In this document: positions 7,757-16,743 of the stretch, piece after piece
Numbering within the stretch: position 1 is the first letter of the stretch
How the letters are laid out: each line of letters starts with the position of its first letter
Source of the DNA: an uncultured Rikenellaceae bacterium
GTDB taxonomy: Bacteria > Bacteroidota > Bacteroidia > Bacteroidales > Rikenellaceae
Length of the DNA: 64,000 nucleotides
Reading direction: 5' to 3'
Assembly (NCBI GenBank): GCA_944326815.1
Contig: CALVFI010000002.1
Coordinates: 1 to 64,000, forward strand
The notes under the pieces: generated by a model
Database searches by the model: none
The model's input: only the letters and a program-made list of their open reading frames with translations
What the model was told of the DNA's origin: nothing
Translations under genes and position numbers: made by a program

Positions 7757-8587
7757 ATGGAGAACCAAGGAGAAATCATATTGTATCAGCCTGACAGCGA
7801 GGTAAGATTGGAAGTGCGTCTGGAAGAAGATACCGTATGGCTTACACAGGCGCAGATGGCTGAGTTGTTTCAAACATCAAAACAAAATGTAAGCCTGCAT
7901 ACAAACAATGTATTCAAGGAGAAGGAGTTAAGGCAAGATATAGTTGTCAAGGATTCCTTGACAACTGCCGCAGACGGTAAAAACTACCGGGTCAAGTATT
8001 ATAATCTCGATGTCATTATCTCGGTTGGCTATCGGGTAAAAAGCCATCGCGGTACGCAGTTCCGCCAGTGGGCGAACGGGGTCTTGAAGGAATATCTGCT
8101 GAAAGGCTATTCCGTCAATCGCCGCCTGACCGAGCTGGAACATACCGTTGCGGAACACTCCAAAAAGATCGACTTCTTTGTCCGTACTTCGCTGCCCCCT
8201 GTGGAGGGTATCTTCTACGACGGGCAGATATTCGATGTCTACAAGTTCGTTGCCGATCTGCTGCGGACGGCAAAAAAGTCCGTGATGCTGATAGACAACT
8301 ATGTCGATGAATCCGTCCTGCTGATGTTCAGCAAGCGTAACGACGGCGTGAAAGCCGACATATACACGCAGACGGTGAGCCGTGAACTGCGGCTGGATCT
8401 GGAGAAGCACAACCGCCAATATCCACCGGTAGCGATACACGAGTACAAGAGAAGCCACGACCGCTTCCTGATTATCGACGCGACGGACGTGTACCACATC
8501 GGAGCTTCGCTGAAAGATTTGGGTAAAAAGATGTTCGCCTTCTCCAAACTGGAAATACCGGCAACTGCCATCACAGACCTCCTGTGA
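7757..8587 (+). CDS. RhuM-family protein with PLD-like C-terminal domain
   Basis: This 276-aa protein has a RhuM-like N-terminal half with an HTH-like segment (VWLTQAQMAELFQTSKQNVSLH) and the conserved YNLDVIISVGYRVKS stretch. The C-terminal half has the HDRFLIID...HIGASLKDLGKK motif of a phospholipase-D-like fold. It lacks a signal peptide and is cytosolic. RhuM proteins are often carried on mobile elements and their role is unclear. Its promoter may be TTG-N18-TGCCTTTG ending near 7726. It converges on the coupling-protein gene with 13 bp between stops. Confidence 0.8.
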   Translation: MENQGEIILYQPDSEVRLEVRLEEDTVWLTQAQMAELFQTSKQNVSLHTNNVFKEKELRQDIVVKDSLTTAADGKNYRVKYYNLDVIISVGYRVKSHRGTQFRQWANGVLKEYLLKGYSVNRRLTELEHTVAEHSKKIDFFVRTSLPPVEGIFYDGQIFDVYKFVADLLRTAKKSVMLIDNYVDESVLLMFSKRNDGVKADIYTQTVSRELRLDLEKHNRQYPPVAIHEYKRSHDRFLIIDATDVYHIGASLKDLGKKMFAFSKLEIPATAITDLL

Positions 8588-8600
8588 GTGGTCATGGCGG

Positions 8601-10787
8601 TTACTTCGCGTTCCGCTTGTTTTGTATGTCTTTTATCATCTCCTTCACTTCCTGACCCACCTGCACGAAATTCTTGTACAGAATGCGCTCCCGTTCCTCT
8701 CTCGACTTGAAGGTGTAGAACTTCGGCAGCGGCACATAGGCGGCTTCCTCTTTCTTGATTTCCGCCATGTCAAAGTCGGTCTTGCAGAAGAACTTCGAGG
8801 TCTTGAACTCCTCGCTCTCTTGGATGTTCATCGCTCCGCCCAAACCCGTTTTCGTCTTCACGAAATCCCTCGCCGTCTGCCCGCAGATCCAGCCGGTTGA
8901 CATATCCGAGATTTTCGATGCCGGCACGAGGCTGTCCATGTTCTCGTTCAGGTTGATGCTCGTCTTGTCCCGGTCGATGGTCACGCCCTTTTTCACCTGC
9001 ACCACCTTGCCGAATATGTCGTTCGACAGCCATTCCAGCGTCTCTTTCGAGCGTGCCGAACCGCTTATCACGTTACCTACCGTCGTGATGATCTTTTCCA
9101 TGCCGACCTTTCCGTAGTCCGCTTCCAACTGCGGCAGTTCCTGAAAACCGAGCGTCACACTTACCTTGTTGCTTCGCGCCGTACCGATCAGACGGTCTAT
9201 CTTGTGGAAATAGAGCGTCGGCAGCTCGTCCACGATAATGCTCACGGGGACGTTCTTGCCCTGCCCGGTGTTCACGCGGGTCACGAGACGGTTCAGGATA
9301 AGGGCGTTCAGTGCGCCGATGATGCTCTCCATCTCCGGGTCGTTGGCGATGAGCAGGTAGCTCGGGTTCTTCGGGTCGCTGACCTTCAGGTCGAAGTCGT
9401 CCCCGTTCCGGTGGAATATCCAGTAGCTCTCCTTGGTTGCCAATCGGGATATATAGACGCGCAGCGTACCGATCATACCCTCCAACTGTTCCATCGCCTT
9501 GTTCTTCAGTGCCGTCTGGAACGGACCGAGCAGTGGGGCCACTTCGTTGTCCGTCTCCAGCACCTCGAAAATCGTCTGGTAGCTCTCGTTCAGGAACGAC
9601 AGGATGTGTGGCATGTCGCTGTACTTACCCAGCCAGTAGGCTGGTTCCACAATGTCGCCGCCTTCACGGTCGCGCACGATACCCGTCGGCTTCCAGAACT
9701 TCGTCTGCGGGTCCTGCCGCTTCTCCGCATACAGCCTATTGCCGTTCTTGTCATAAGGCTCCTTCTCGTAGTTCACGAAAAAGTAAATGCACGCCGCGAG
9801 GAAGTTCACGGCCGAGGTCTGGAAAAATTGATCCGAACCGCCACCTCCCTCTTTCTTGCCTTTCTGCAGGGACTCCAGCAGGGTCTCCGCCGTCTCGCTC
9901 GCCGCCGCAAGGTTGTTGATGTACTTCGCTTGGATGGGGTTCACCCGGCGACTGTACTCCACGTCCACGAAATTTATCATATTGAATTTGCAGTTGGGCG
10001 GCGTCTTTCCCAAACGCTTGTTCTTCAGGTAGTGGTAATACAGTTTCGTGGCCAGTGTCGGGAACTTGTAGTCATAGGCGACCATCGCAAAGCCCTTGGC
10101 CGAGTGCTGCCGGATGAACGGTTCGATGATGCTCATGGTCTTGCCGCTTCCCGGCGTCCCGACCACCCATGTTCCTCTGAAACAGTTGCTGATGTTTACC
10201 CAGCCCTTGCGGAACTTGCCTTTGTAGTAGTACCGCATCGGGATATTCACGCTGTACCGGTTCTCGATCAGCTCCTCGCACTGCTCGAAACTTTCGTTCT
10301 CGAAGTTGAAGCGGTCCTTCATCAGTCCCTCCTTGATGAACTTCGATATGTTGTCCAGGGCGATATGCACCAACACTACGCCCGCGACCGATGCCGCCAT
10401 GTACAGGATGACGTTCAGCGGCAGCGTGTAGAGCCGCGGCTCCATCGGCCGGCCGAACAGCCATACCGAGAGCACCAGCAGCGACAGTCCGAAGATGATC
10501 GGGAGCAGCACCTGCCGCTTGGCGTCGAACTCCAGATGCTTCTTGTTTCGCGTGCCGATACAGGTAATACAGATCAGCAGTACCGTAGCCGCCTTGCTGT
10601 ACACCAGATTCCCGTCCGTATAGATCATCCACCGCTTGATACGGCTATGGATGTCGCACAATATGCCGCCCCAGTGGTCCAGCGTGGCCGGGTCGATGGC
10701 GTAGGCGAAGAACTCCAGCAGCACGGAGACGTACACCGCCGCGCGGAATATCTTGTAGAACCCTTGCAGCTCCTTGCTCTCTTCCAT
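8601..10787 (-). CDS. mobC: Type IV coupling protein (MobC/TraG-TraD family)
   Basis: This 728-aa protein has four N-terminal membrane segments (about 15-31, 67-80, 92-111, 122-144) and a VirD4-type ATPase domain with Walker A GTPGSGKT at 210-217. It links the relaxase-DNA complex to the type IV secretion channel. It is the last gene of the transfer operon. In Bacteroides elements this gene follows the relaxase genes mobA/mobB, but here it follows tra genes and no relaxase is visible. The C-terminal KFYTFKSREER motif is duplicated as a remnant at 7140-7220. Confidence 0.92.
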   Translation of the reverse strand: MEESKELQGFYKIFRAAVYVSVLLEFFAYAIDPATLDHWGGILCDIHSRIKRWMIYTDGNLVYSKAATVLLICITCIGTRNKKHLEFDAKRQVLLPIIFGLSLLVLSVWLFGRPMEPRLYTLPLNVILYMAASVAGVVLVHIALDNISKFIKEGLMKDRFNFENESFEQCEELIENRYSVNIPMRYYYKGKFRKGWVNISNCFRGTWVVGTPGSGKTMSIIEPFIRQHSAKGFAMVAYDYKFPTLATKLYYHYLKNKRLGKTPPNCKFNMINFVDVEYSRRVNPIQAKYINNLAAASETAETLLESLQKGKKEGGGGSDQFFQTSAVNFLAACIYFFVNYEKEPYDKNGNRLYAEKRQDPQTKFWKPTGIVRDREGGDIVEPAYWLGKYSDMPHILSFLNESYQTIFEVLETDNEVAPLLGPFQTALKNKAMEQLEGMIGTLRVYISRLATKESYWIFHRNGDDFDLKVSDPKNPSYLLIANDPEMESIIGALNALILNRLVTRVNTGQGKNVPVSIIVDELPTLYFHKIDRLIGTARSNKVSVTLGFQELPQLEADYGKVGMEKIITTVGNVISGSARSKETLEWLSNDIFGKVVQVKKGVTIDRDKTSINLNENMDSLVPASKISDMSTGWICGQTARDFVKTKTGLGGAMNIQESEEFKTSKFFCKTDFDMAEIKKEEAAYVPLPKFYTFKSREERERILYKNFVQVGQEVKEMIKDIQNKRNAK

Positions 10788-10795
10788 TGCCCTGA

Positions 10796-11287
10796 TCAGT
10801 GCTTTTTAATGCCCCAAAGGACATGGATGTGGGGCCAGTGCAAACGGCCGTCATCGGCAAGCTGGCTGACATGGGAAACCCCGTACAGCGGTTCCACTCC
10901 TAACGAGTTGTAGATTATCGAAGCCCTTACACCCTCCGTAAACCGTTCAAAGAATCTCCGGATGGCATCGTCCGAGCCTCCCTTCATAAAGTCAACGAAG
11001 TCTTCGAGCAATTCTTCATGAACATAGTAGAGCATGCTTTCGAAAATATCATGGTAACGGCTGACGCGGCCATTCCATTCCGTCCTGATTTCCACCCTGC
11101 GCTTTTTTGCGGTGGGAAACTTCACGCAGCAGTCGGTGCCATCGTCGAGAAATATGAAGTTTCCGGAAACGTCCTCCGGCTGCGGGCATTTGCATCTGAG
11201 CAGATACCCGAAGAATCCTTTGTTCGGATGCGCTATATCCATATACAGCGGCACCCTGAAATCTTTAATTCCGTCCATGGTCGTCAT
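10796..11287 (-). CDS. Transfer-operon protein of unknown function
   Basis: This 163-aa soluble protein has a central FLDDGTDC turn, a predicted helical middle and a C-terminal HWPHIHVLWG segment with an H-x-x-H-x-H pattern reminiscent of a metal-binding site. It has no signal peptide. It sits between the lipoprotein gene and the coupling-protein gene, 4 and 8 nt from each. The histidine cluster made me consider a relaxase-like HUH site, but the protein is too short and lacks the tyrosine motif. Confidence 0.65.
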   Translation of the reverse strand: MTTMDGIKDFRVPLYMDIAHPNKGFFGYLLRCKCPQPEDVSGNFIFLDDGTDCCVKFPTAKKRRVEIRTEWNGRVSRYHDIFESMLYYVHEELLEDFVDFMKGGSDDAIRRFFERFTEGVRASIIYNSLGVEPLYGVSHVSQLADDGRLHWPHIHVLWGIKKH

Positions 11288-11291
11288 ACGT

Positions 11292-11966
11292 TCAATGGTT
11301 GATGGTTATGATCGGGCGCACCCGGTGCGCCTGTATCTTGGGCGTCTCCTGCATGGCTCCGCTGCTCATCGAGTAGAGCCACGCTTTGGCTGTCTGCTGC
11401 CCCTCCACCTCCGTGGAGGTCCAGTACCAGCACTCCTCTCCGTCGGCTGTCGGCAGCGGGTCGCCGCCGCACCGTCCGATGATCGGCCCGACGACATCGC
11501 GTGCCGCATACAGCAGGCGCATTTGCGCCACCGAGGGCACGTAGGCGCTCTGTCCGTAGTACCACAGGTCGAAGACCGCTTCGGCCATCGGCGAGGCGGT
11601 CTCCTGCGTATCGTACAGGGCGAAGGTATTCGCGTTCCCGTCATACGCCGTCATGTCCGCCGACGTGCCCTGCTCGACGCCGAGGCTGTCGGCGAACGCT
11701 GCCGGCGCTATGTCCCACAGGTAAACCGCATAGCCGTTGCCTTCCGTTTCCCCGTGCTGTCCGGTGTCGAAGACGACGGCGATAGCCTGTTTCCCGGAAC
11801 GTTTGTATTCGCTGTACGGCAGGGCCGTACCGTCCGTGCAGAGGATGTGTCCGGGGCGTACCGCCGTATCGGGCACTTCGATATGCGCGTCGCAGGCGGC
11901 AAGGCCGATGGCCATGACGACGGCCACCGCGATCCTGTACGCTTTTCTGATAATGTTCTGTTCCAT
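11292..11966 (-). CDS. Transfer-operon lipoprotein
   Basis: This 224-aa protein starts at ATG 11966 with a lipoprotein signal (IGLAAC, Cys about 25). The body ends with a WYWTSTEV...A-W-LYSMSSG...RVRPI pattern typical of DUF1566/FimH-like C-type-lectin-related domains found in Bacteroidetes surface lipoproteins. It lies 8 nt after the TraO-like gene. It is probably a surface or periplasmic component of the transfer apparatus or mating-pair contact; that role is inferred. The open frame extends upstream without a stop but that part is antisense-like composition. Confidence 0.7.
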   Translation of the reverse strand: MEQNIIRKAYRIAVAVVMAIGLAACDAHIEVPDTAVRPGHILCTDGTALPYSEYKRSGKQAIAVVFDTGQHGETEGNGYAVYLWDIAPAAFADSLGVEQGTSADMTAYDGNANTFALYDTQETASPMAEAVFDLWYYGQSAYVPSVAQMRLLYAARDVVGPIIGRCGGDPLPTADGEECWYWTSTEVEGQQTAKAWLYSMSSGAMQETPKIQAHRVRPIITINH

Positions 11967-11974
11967 CTTTCCCC

Positions 11975-12490
11975 TTATTTTATCGGTAGTTTCACTCCCA
12001 GCACGATACCTGTCCGCAGCAGGTCCGCGCCCTTTATCATCATGTCGCTCTTGACCTGCCAGTAAAGCGTCCAGCCCGAGCGCAGCACGTAGTTGTGCTC
12101 GTAACCGAAATGCAGCCCGGCCAGGAACCGTTCCGTGTCGCTTCCCGCCGAAGCTCCTATGCGGAGGCTCCCGTAATGGTTGCGCCCGCGTACCACGCAG
12201 GGCTTGTACGCTACACCGAGGCCGTAGGTGCGGTAGTTGCGCCAGAAGGATTCCGGGCAGATGTGCCCGCACGAGGCACATTCTGTCCATTGCAGGTAGC
12301 CGTTTGCGAAGAACTCCCATGCGTGGCGGTAGTTTACCTCGTGTTCGTAGGCGAGCGTCAGGTCCGCTCCGTTGCGGTACAGCAGTCCCGCGCCCAGCGA
12401 GAGGCGGCCGCTGCCCCGTTGGGCATTCGCATTCAGGGCGAAGCACACGCAGGCAAGCGTCAGGATTATCGTCTTTTTCATGGTCGTCAT
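11975..12490 (-). CDS. TraO-like conjugal transfer protein (outer-membrane barrel type)
   Basis: This 171-aa protein has a signal peptide (ending NANA-Q) followed by alternating strands (LSLGAGLLYRNG, LTLAYEHE, LAGLHFGYEHNY) and a final strand ending LGVKLPIK, as in small outer-membrane barrels. Position directly after TraN matches TraO in CTnDOT-type operons. Its start codon overlaps the traN stop by 4 nt (ATGA). A CXXC-like pair (ECASCGHIC) lies mid-protein. The family call is from position and architecture. Confidence 0.65.
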   Translation of the reverse strand: MTTMKKTIILTLACVCFALNANAQRGSGRLSLGAGLLYRNGADLTLAYEHEVNYRHAWEFFANGYLQWTECASCGHICPESFWRNYRTYGLGVAYKPCVVRGRNHYGSLRIGASAGSDTERFLAGLHFGYEHNYVLRSGWTLYWQVKSDMMIKGADLLRTGIVLGVKLPIK

Positions 12491-13338
12491 TCCTCCTCCA
12501 GCAAATCTGCGTTGAACGAATCGGCCGACAGCACGTCCTCATAGTCTATGTTCAGGCTGATGTTACGGCCACTAATCTGCTTCTCCGTCATTTCGACTGT
12601 CAGTATCTTGTCGTTGGGGAAGGTCATTTTCTTCACGACGACCACGTTGCGGTAGCCGTGTCGGAACGTCTTGGCGCTCTCCAGTATCAGGGCCGGGGCC
12701 AGCTCGATGGTCTGTGCGTTGGTCGCCTTGGCCAGTTTCTTGTCCGCGAGCTTTATCCGCATCTCGTCGATGTCGAAGCGGATGTTGGTCCGGTTGTCTA
12801 TCGAAAAGTCGATGAAGAAGTAGTCGCCGACCGCATAGATGTTGTTCAGCCGCATCGTCATGCGGTGCGCCTTGGTGGCCACGTTGCGGATCTTCGCGGG
12901 CGAGTTCCAGATACGCCGGGCGTAGCGCGCCATTTCGGCGGTGGACATCGAGACCGCCGGGTTGTTGTATGCCTCCCGCTCCCTCGGCAGGATCTCCTTG
13001 TCCGTTACCGCCTCCCGCATCCGGGTGGTATAAACGAGCGCATACTGCGTGCGGTAGCGTTCCGTGACGATGGTCACGATGGCCAGCACCTCGCCGTCCT
13101 CGTGCCCCGCCTCCTTGGGCTTCAGGCGGACGATGTTGTCCAGCGGCTGATCGCCTGCCACCTTGTCTGTGGAGATGTCCACCAGACGCACGGGCTCCGA
13201 GGCCGTGACGACGGTCGTTACCCGTTCGTTGACCGTCAGTTGTTCCATTTCCTCGTAGGTGCGCTGCGCCCGCGCCTCGCGCCCGGCCAGCAGTCCCGCC
13301 GCCAGAAGAAATGCCGTTACTATTCCTTTCCTGTTCAT
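12487..13338 (-). CDS. traN: Conjugative transfer protein TraN (VirB9-like position)
   Basis: This 283-aa protein has a signal peptide (cleavage near AQA-Q) and the DUF4138/TraN layout: an N-terminal strand-rich half, then IDNRTNIRFDIDEMRI and the terminal MTEKQISGRNISLNIDYEDVL. TraN is thought to be a periplasmic/outer-membrane core subunit of the secretion channel, working with TraM. It lies 36 nt after the methyltransferase gene and overlaps the next gene by 4 nt. Confidence 0.88.
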   Translation of the reverse strand: MNRKGIVTAFLLAAGLLAGREARAQRTYEEMEQLTVNERVTTVVTASEPVRLVDISTDKVAGDQPLDNIVRLKPKEAGHEDGEVLAIVTIVTERYRTQYALVYTTRMREAVTDKEILPREREAYNNPAVSMSTAEMARYARRIWNSPAKIRNVATKAHRMTMRLNNIYAVGDYFFIDFSIDNRTNIRFDIDEMRIKLADKKLAKATNAQTIELAPALILESAKTFRHGYRNVVVVKKMTFPNDKILTVEMTEKQISGRNISLNIDYEDVLSADSFNADLLEEE

Positions 13339-13374
13339 GTCTATGTGGTATTTGTGTCGTTTATATCTATCCCC

Positions 13375-14151
13375 TCATTTCGTTTGGTTCCCGTGTTTTA
13401 CCTCTTCCCGAATCCGTTGCTCGGCAATCTCGCAGTAAGTCGGGTCGATCTCAAATCCAATGTAATGCCGTCCCGTGCGGATGGCCGCCACGGCGGTCGT
13501 CCCCGAGCCCATGCAGTTGTCCAGCACGAGAGCACCTTCGTCCGTGTAGGTCCGTATCAGATACTCGATCAGGGCGACCGGTTTTTGGGTCGGGTGGTAG
13601 AAAGCCCCTGTTGTGTGCTCTTTCGGCATGAATATGACCGAAGTAGGGTATTTGTCGTCGGCCATGCGTACCGGTACGAGCTTCATCGCTCCGTAGCACC
13701 GGTTGGTAAATCCTTCCGTCTTGCGTCGCCCGTGGTTTCTCCGCTCCGGAGGGCACGGTACCATCTGAGGATGATAGACAGGTTGCCGCTTGTAGAAGAC
13801 GAGGATGTCCTCGTGTTGGCGCAGCGGCATACGTTTGGCGTTGAGATGCCCCGTCACGCGATCTTTCTGCCATACAAGATTGTACCTCCACAGCTCGGAT
13901 TGCGACAGCATGAGCCTTGCGGAAAAGAGTCCCTGCCCGAACAGGATGATCGGACTTTCCGGTTTTGTAATCCTATTGTATTGTTCCCACAGTGGCTCAA
14001 GCGGGATTTTATGGTCCCACTGCGCGGATTTGTTCCGGCGGTTCAGCACGCCGTAAGGCAGGTCGGCGATTACCGCATCTATGCTGTGGTCGGCAATCCG
14101 CTTCATTCCCTCAAGGCAGTCCATCGCATATATTCTGTCCGTCTCGATCAT
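13375..14151 (-). CDS. Orphan DNA methyltransferase (beta-class N4/N6)
   Basis: This 258-aa protein carries motif IV as DLPYG (30-34), followed later by FYHPTQKP and motif [10 protein letters not shown] (211-219). The order IV-then-I marks a beta-class DNA N6-adenine or N4-cytosine methyltransferase. No restriction endonuclease gene is adjacent. It starts 8 nt after the traM stop and precedes traN, so it is embedded in the transfer operon. Likely roles are protecting incoming DNA from recipient restriction or epigenetic control of transfer (inference). DLPYG instead of DPPY is a permitted variant. Confidence 0.85.
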   Translation of the reverse strand: MIETDRIYAMDCLEGMKRIADHSIDAVIADLPYGVLNRRNKSAQWDHKIPLEPLWEQYNRITKPESPIILFGQGLFSARLMLSQSELWRYNLVWQKDRVTGHLNAKRMPLRQHEDILVFYKRQPVYHPQMVPCPPERRNHGRRKTEGFTNRCYGAMKLVPVRMADDKYPTSVIFMPKEHTTGAFYHPTQKPVALIEYLIRTYTDEGALVLDNCMGSGTTAVAAIRTGRHYIGFEIDPTYCEIAEQRIREEVKHGNQTK

Positions 14152-14159
14152 GGCCTTTG

Positions 14160-15302
14160 CTATTGTTTCTGATTTCCGTTTACCAGGTACACGAATGTCC
14201 CATACTTCAGCTTTACCTTGTTCTTTTTTATAGCCTTGCTGATGGCGTTGCTCGTCTTCTGGTAGGCGTTCTGCATCGCCTGCATTCCCCATTGGGCGAG
14301 GCTGTTGCTGCCGTAGCCGCCGGTGTTCAGGTTCATATTGCCCGACATGGCGCCGCTCGCTACATCCTTGCTCGTCTCCCGGAACTGGCTGTTAGGCACG
14401 TACAGTCCCTCCATCCCGTCCGTGTCGTAGAGCGACAGGCTGACCTTTACCAGCTCGTCGCCGACGAGTATGCTACCTATGCTTCCTTTCACGCGCCCAG
14501 ACGAAAAGCCGCTCACGGTGGCGTACAGGTAGGTGCCGCGCTCGACCAGACATCCGTCGATCTCGATGTCGTCGAGCAGGCGCAGCCTGACACGCGAGCC
14601 GTCCACGGCCTTCACATCCTCGTCGATGATCGCCTGGATGAGCTTCGGCTCACGGGCGTCCTTTGCCAGTGTGTTGAAGTAGTCCGAGGCGGTCTTTACC
14701 TTCTTCACGACCTCGCTCGCCCGGTTGCCCTCCGCCGGGGCCCTGACCGAACGGCTCTCCTCGTCGATGGTTCCCTCGACCGCCGCTTCTGGCGGCGGGG
14801 CCATTGCGGCGGTGTCCGCCTCTGCCGGAGGCGTCGCGGCACTCTGTCCTTTCAGCCTCGCTTCAGCGAGCGCTTTTTCCAGCTCCGCGAGCGCCTCCTG
14901 TTCGCGTCTCTTGGCATCGGCCGCTTGCGCCGCCAGAGCCTTCTCCTGCTGTTGCTCGTCGAGCAGGGCGATGTCGTCTTGCGTATATTGCGATTCATAC
15001 TCTTCCTTGTTGTCTGCGGGGTCGTCCCTGTCTATGTTGTCCACGGCCGAGTAGTCCTGTATCTTGCCCCACGCTTTGGCCATATTCTCGTACTTGCTGC
15101 CTATGCCGTCGTCCTTGATCTGCGCTTCCGGCAGTTCCGGGTTCAGAAACTCCGTCGTTTGAAGCGCCTTGTCCGGTATCTCCGCCGTTTCGGTATGAAA
15201 CAAGTCGAAGATGAAATATGTTCCTCCCAGCAGCGGCAGGTACAGGATAGCCGGAAGCATGTACTTCGTTTGCCGAAAATTGATTTTCTCCAATATCTTC
15301 AT
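14160..15302 (-). CDS. traM: Conjugative transfer protein TraM (VirB10-like)
   Basis: This protein of about 380 aa has one N-terminal membrane segment ([19 protein letters not shown]), an Ala/Glu-rich coiled-coil and Pro-rich middle, and a C-terminal beta-rich domain with [23 protein letters not shown], as in TraM/DUF3714 proteins. It spans the inner membrane and periplasm of the type IV channel. ATG 15302 is preferred over a GTG 24 nt upstream, having AGGA about 10 nt ahead. Confidence 0.88.
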   Translation of the reverse strand: MKILEKINFRQTKYMLPAILYLPLLGGTYFIFDLFHTETAEIPDKALQTTEFLNPELPEAQIKDDGIGSKYENMAKAWGKIQDYSAVDNIDRDDPADNKEEYESQYTQDDIALLDEQQQEKALAAQAADAKRREQEALAELEKALAEARLKGQSAATPPAEADTAAMAPPPEAAVEGTIDEESRSVRAPAEGNRASEVVKKVKTASDYFNTLAKDAREPKLIQAIIDEDVKAVDGSRVRLRLLDDIEIDGCLVERGTYLYATVSGFSSGRVKGSIGSILVGDELVKVSLSLYDTDGMEGLYVPNSQFRETSKDVASGAMSGNMNLNTGGYGSNSLAQWGMQAMQNAYQKTSNAISKAIKKNKVKLKYGTFVYLVNGNQKQ

Positions 15303-15332
15303 CGTCGTTCCTATTGATTTGTACACCCTGTT

Positions 15333-15701
15333 TTACCGTGCCTTTCCCGCGTCTTGTTCCCTCATGTCGTCCCCTTGCAGGGTCTTGTGCCGCTGCCGCA
15401 GCACCGAATCCTGCATCTCCGTGGCCGTGCGCGTTGGGGGCTGGTGGCGGTACACTACCGCCAGGCGGTAGATGTTCCATGCCAGTGCGGCGGCGACGAA
15501 TCCGAAGACGATCGCCAGAAACAGCGTGCGGTGCATGTCGGCGAAGCGCTGCACCCGGGCTGCCGCCTTGTCGATACGTGTTGCCCGGGCGAATCTGCGG
15601 CCGGCCTCCACGTCGCGCTCGTAACGTTCCTTATACTGCGGATCGTTCTTGTCCGGCATCTTCTCGCCGAAGAGCATCCGTCTGAATCCCTTGATATTCA
15701 T
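15333..15701 (-). CDS. Small transfer membrane protein, TraL position
   Basis: This 122-aa protein has a charged N-terminus, one membrane segment (LFLAIVFGFVAAALAWNIYRLAV) and a charged tail. Its place between TraK and TraM is that of TraL in CTnDOT-type operons, but at 122 aa it is longer than usual TraL and the N-terminal region differs. ATG 15701 is chosen over GTG 15707. It begins 12 nt after the traK stop. Confidence 0.7.
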   Translation of the reverse strand: MNIKGFRRMLFGEKMPDKNDPQYKERYERDVEAGRRFARATRIDKAAARVQRFADMHRTLFLAIVFGFVAAALAWNIYRLAVVYRHQPPTRTATEMQDSVLRQRHKTLQGDDMREQDAGKAR

Positions 15702-15713
15702 AATCACCGATGT

Positions 15714-16328
15714 TTAATAGTTGCTTTTCGTCTTCTGTTCTATGTCCTTGTTCAGCAGCGTGCGCCAGTTCACGATCAGCAACCCGTGGGGGTTGTTCTC
15801 CGTGCGCGGCACGCGCCGGAGCTGCCCGGCCGTTACCAGCTCGCGCATCAGGATGTTGCTGCGCCGCTCGATGCGCTGTCGTCCGTAGTACGTGAACTCC
15901 ATCGTACTCTTGTCGAACCTGATGCTGTCGCAGAAGATGGAGAACACGGCGCTCGTTCCCAGTATGTTGGAGTAGAATCCGCGCTCTTTGAGCGTGTTGT
16001 ACTGCGCCAGTCCGGTTTCGTCCACCAGATACATCGCCTTTTCCATCGTATAGCGGATATACTTGTCATCCGGCGGCAGGGTAAAGAAGTAGTGGTGGAA
16101 CATTTCCACATGACTCTTGGCTTCCACGTCCAGCGTCTCGTCCATCGTGGTGCGGTTGACGAGGATGGGCACGTTGCCGTCCAGCACATACACTTTTTTC
16201 TGCGCGTCCGTGACCATCGTGCGGGCCGTCCAGATGCTCGATACGCTGATGACGACGCATCCCACCAGAAAGGCGGTGCAGATGATGCCCACCAGCTTGA
16301 TTTTGTTCTCTAAATTCTTGATGACCAT
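15714..16328 (-). CDS. traK: Conjugative transfer protein TraK (VirB8-like)
   Basis: This 204-aa protein has an N-terminal membrane segment (about 12-33) and a periplasmic domain with KAMYLVDETG and the FDKSTMEFTYYGRQRIERRS stretch typical of TraK. It is an inner-membrane platform subunit that nucleates assembly of the channel. Its start overlaps the preceding gene by 19 nt. Confidence 0.9.
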   Translation of the reverse strand: MVIKNLENKIKLVGIICTAFLVGCVVISVSSIWTARTMVTDAQKKVYVLDGNVPILVNRTTMDETLDVEAKSHVEMFHHYFFTLPPDDKYIRYTMEKAMYLVDETGLAQYNTLKERGFYSNILGTSAVFSIFCDSIRFDKSTMEFTYYGRQRIERRSNILMRELVTAGQLRRVPRTENNPHGLLIVNWRTLLNKDIEQKTKSNY

Positions 16329-16723
16329 GCCTTATTCCCTTTTGCGTTCGACTTCTTCACATATTCGCCGTGCAGCAGAATCATAACCTCCTGCTGTAAT
16401 TCCGTCAGCAGGGGGTCGAAAGCATCGAATACCTGCACGTATTGTCCCAGCATCGCCACTTGTATGAACACCCGCCAGACGGCGCGGCTGCGTCGCCGGA
16501 CGTTTCTGTGCAGCCGGGCGACACGCAGGCGGTACAGCAGGTAGGTCGCCAGCGGAACCGCATAGCGGTCGTCCGTCTCGAAGGCTTCGTCCAGTTCTTC
16601 GAACTCCGGGTCGTATGTCCAGTTCTCGGGCACGTCCGCAATCTCCTCGTTCATGCGTCTTGCCGTATAGTGCATGAACCGTTCGTCCCTGCACCATCTC
16701 TCGATTTTCTTTTGTGCGTTCAT
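16310..16723 (-). CDS. Transfer-operon protein of unknown function
   Basis: This 137-aa soluble protein is rich in Arg in its centre (HRNVRRRSRAVWR) and has acidic flanks (PEFEELDEAFETDD). ATG 16723 is chosen because upstream sequence overlaps traJ. It lies 20 nt after traJ and overlaps traK by 19 nt, so translation is likely coupled. It is not part of the canonical CTnDOT set and I do not recognise a family. Confidence 0.6.
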   Translation of the reverse strand: MNAQKKIERWCRDERFMHYTARRMNEEIADVPENWTYDPEFEELDEAFETDDRYAVPLATYLLYRLRVARLHRNVRRRSRAVWRVFIQVAMLGQYVQVFDAFDPLLTELQQEVMILLHGEYVKKSNAKGNKAWSSRI

Positions 16724-16743
16724 CCTTTTCGCGTGTTTGTTTG

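Noticed and set aside
9204..10913. 569-aa open frame on the plus strand opposite the coupling protein gene
   Set aside because: It is the antisense shadow of mobC with high-GC codon symmetry; the composition (Val/Arg/Leu-rich) is not protein-like and mobC is clearly real.
10796..11287. HUH relaxase site suggested by the HWPHIHVLWG cluster
   Set aside because: The protein is only 163 aa, with no tyrosine motif and the histidines at the extreme C-terminus; not enough for a relaxase call.
11967..12542. N-terminal extension of the 11292-11966 lipoprotein frame
   Set aside because: The frame is open but lies over the TraO-like gene in another frame; the lipobox signal peptide begins at 11966.
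12304..14172. 622-aa plus-strand open frame
   Set aside because: It lies antisense to TraN, TraO and the methyltransferase, all with recognised motifs and tight operon spacing.
13992..15317. 441-aa plus-strand open frame
   Set aside because: It is antisense to traM, with no motif or plausible start context.
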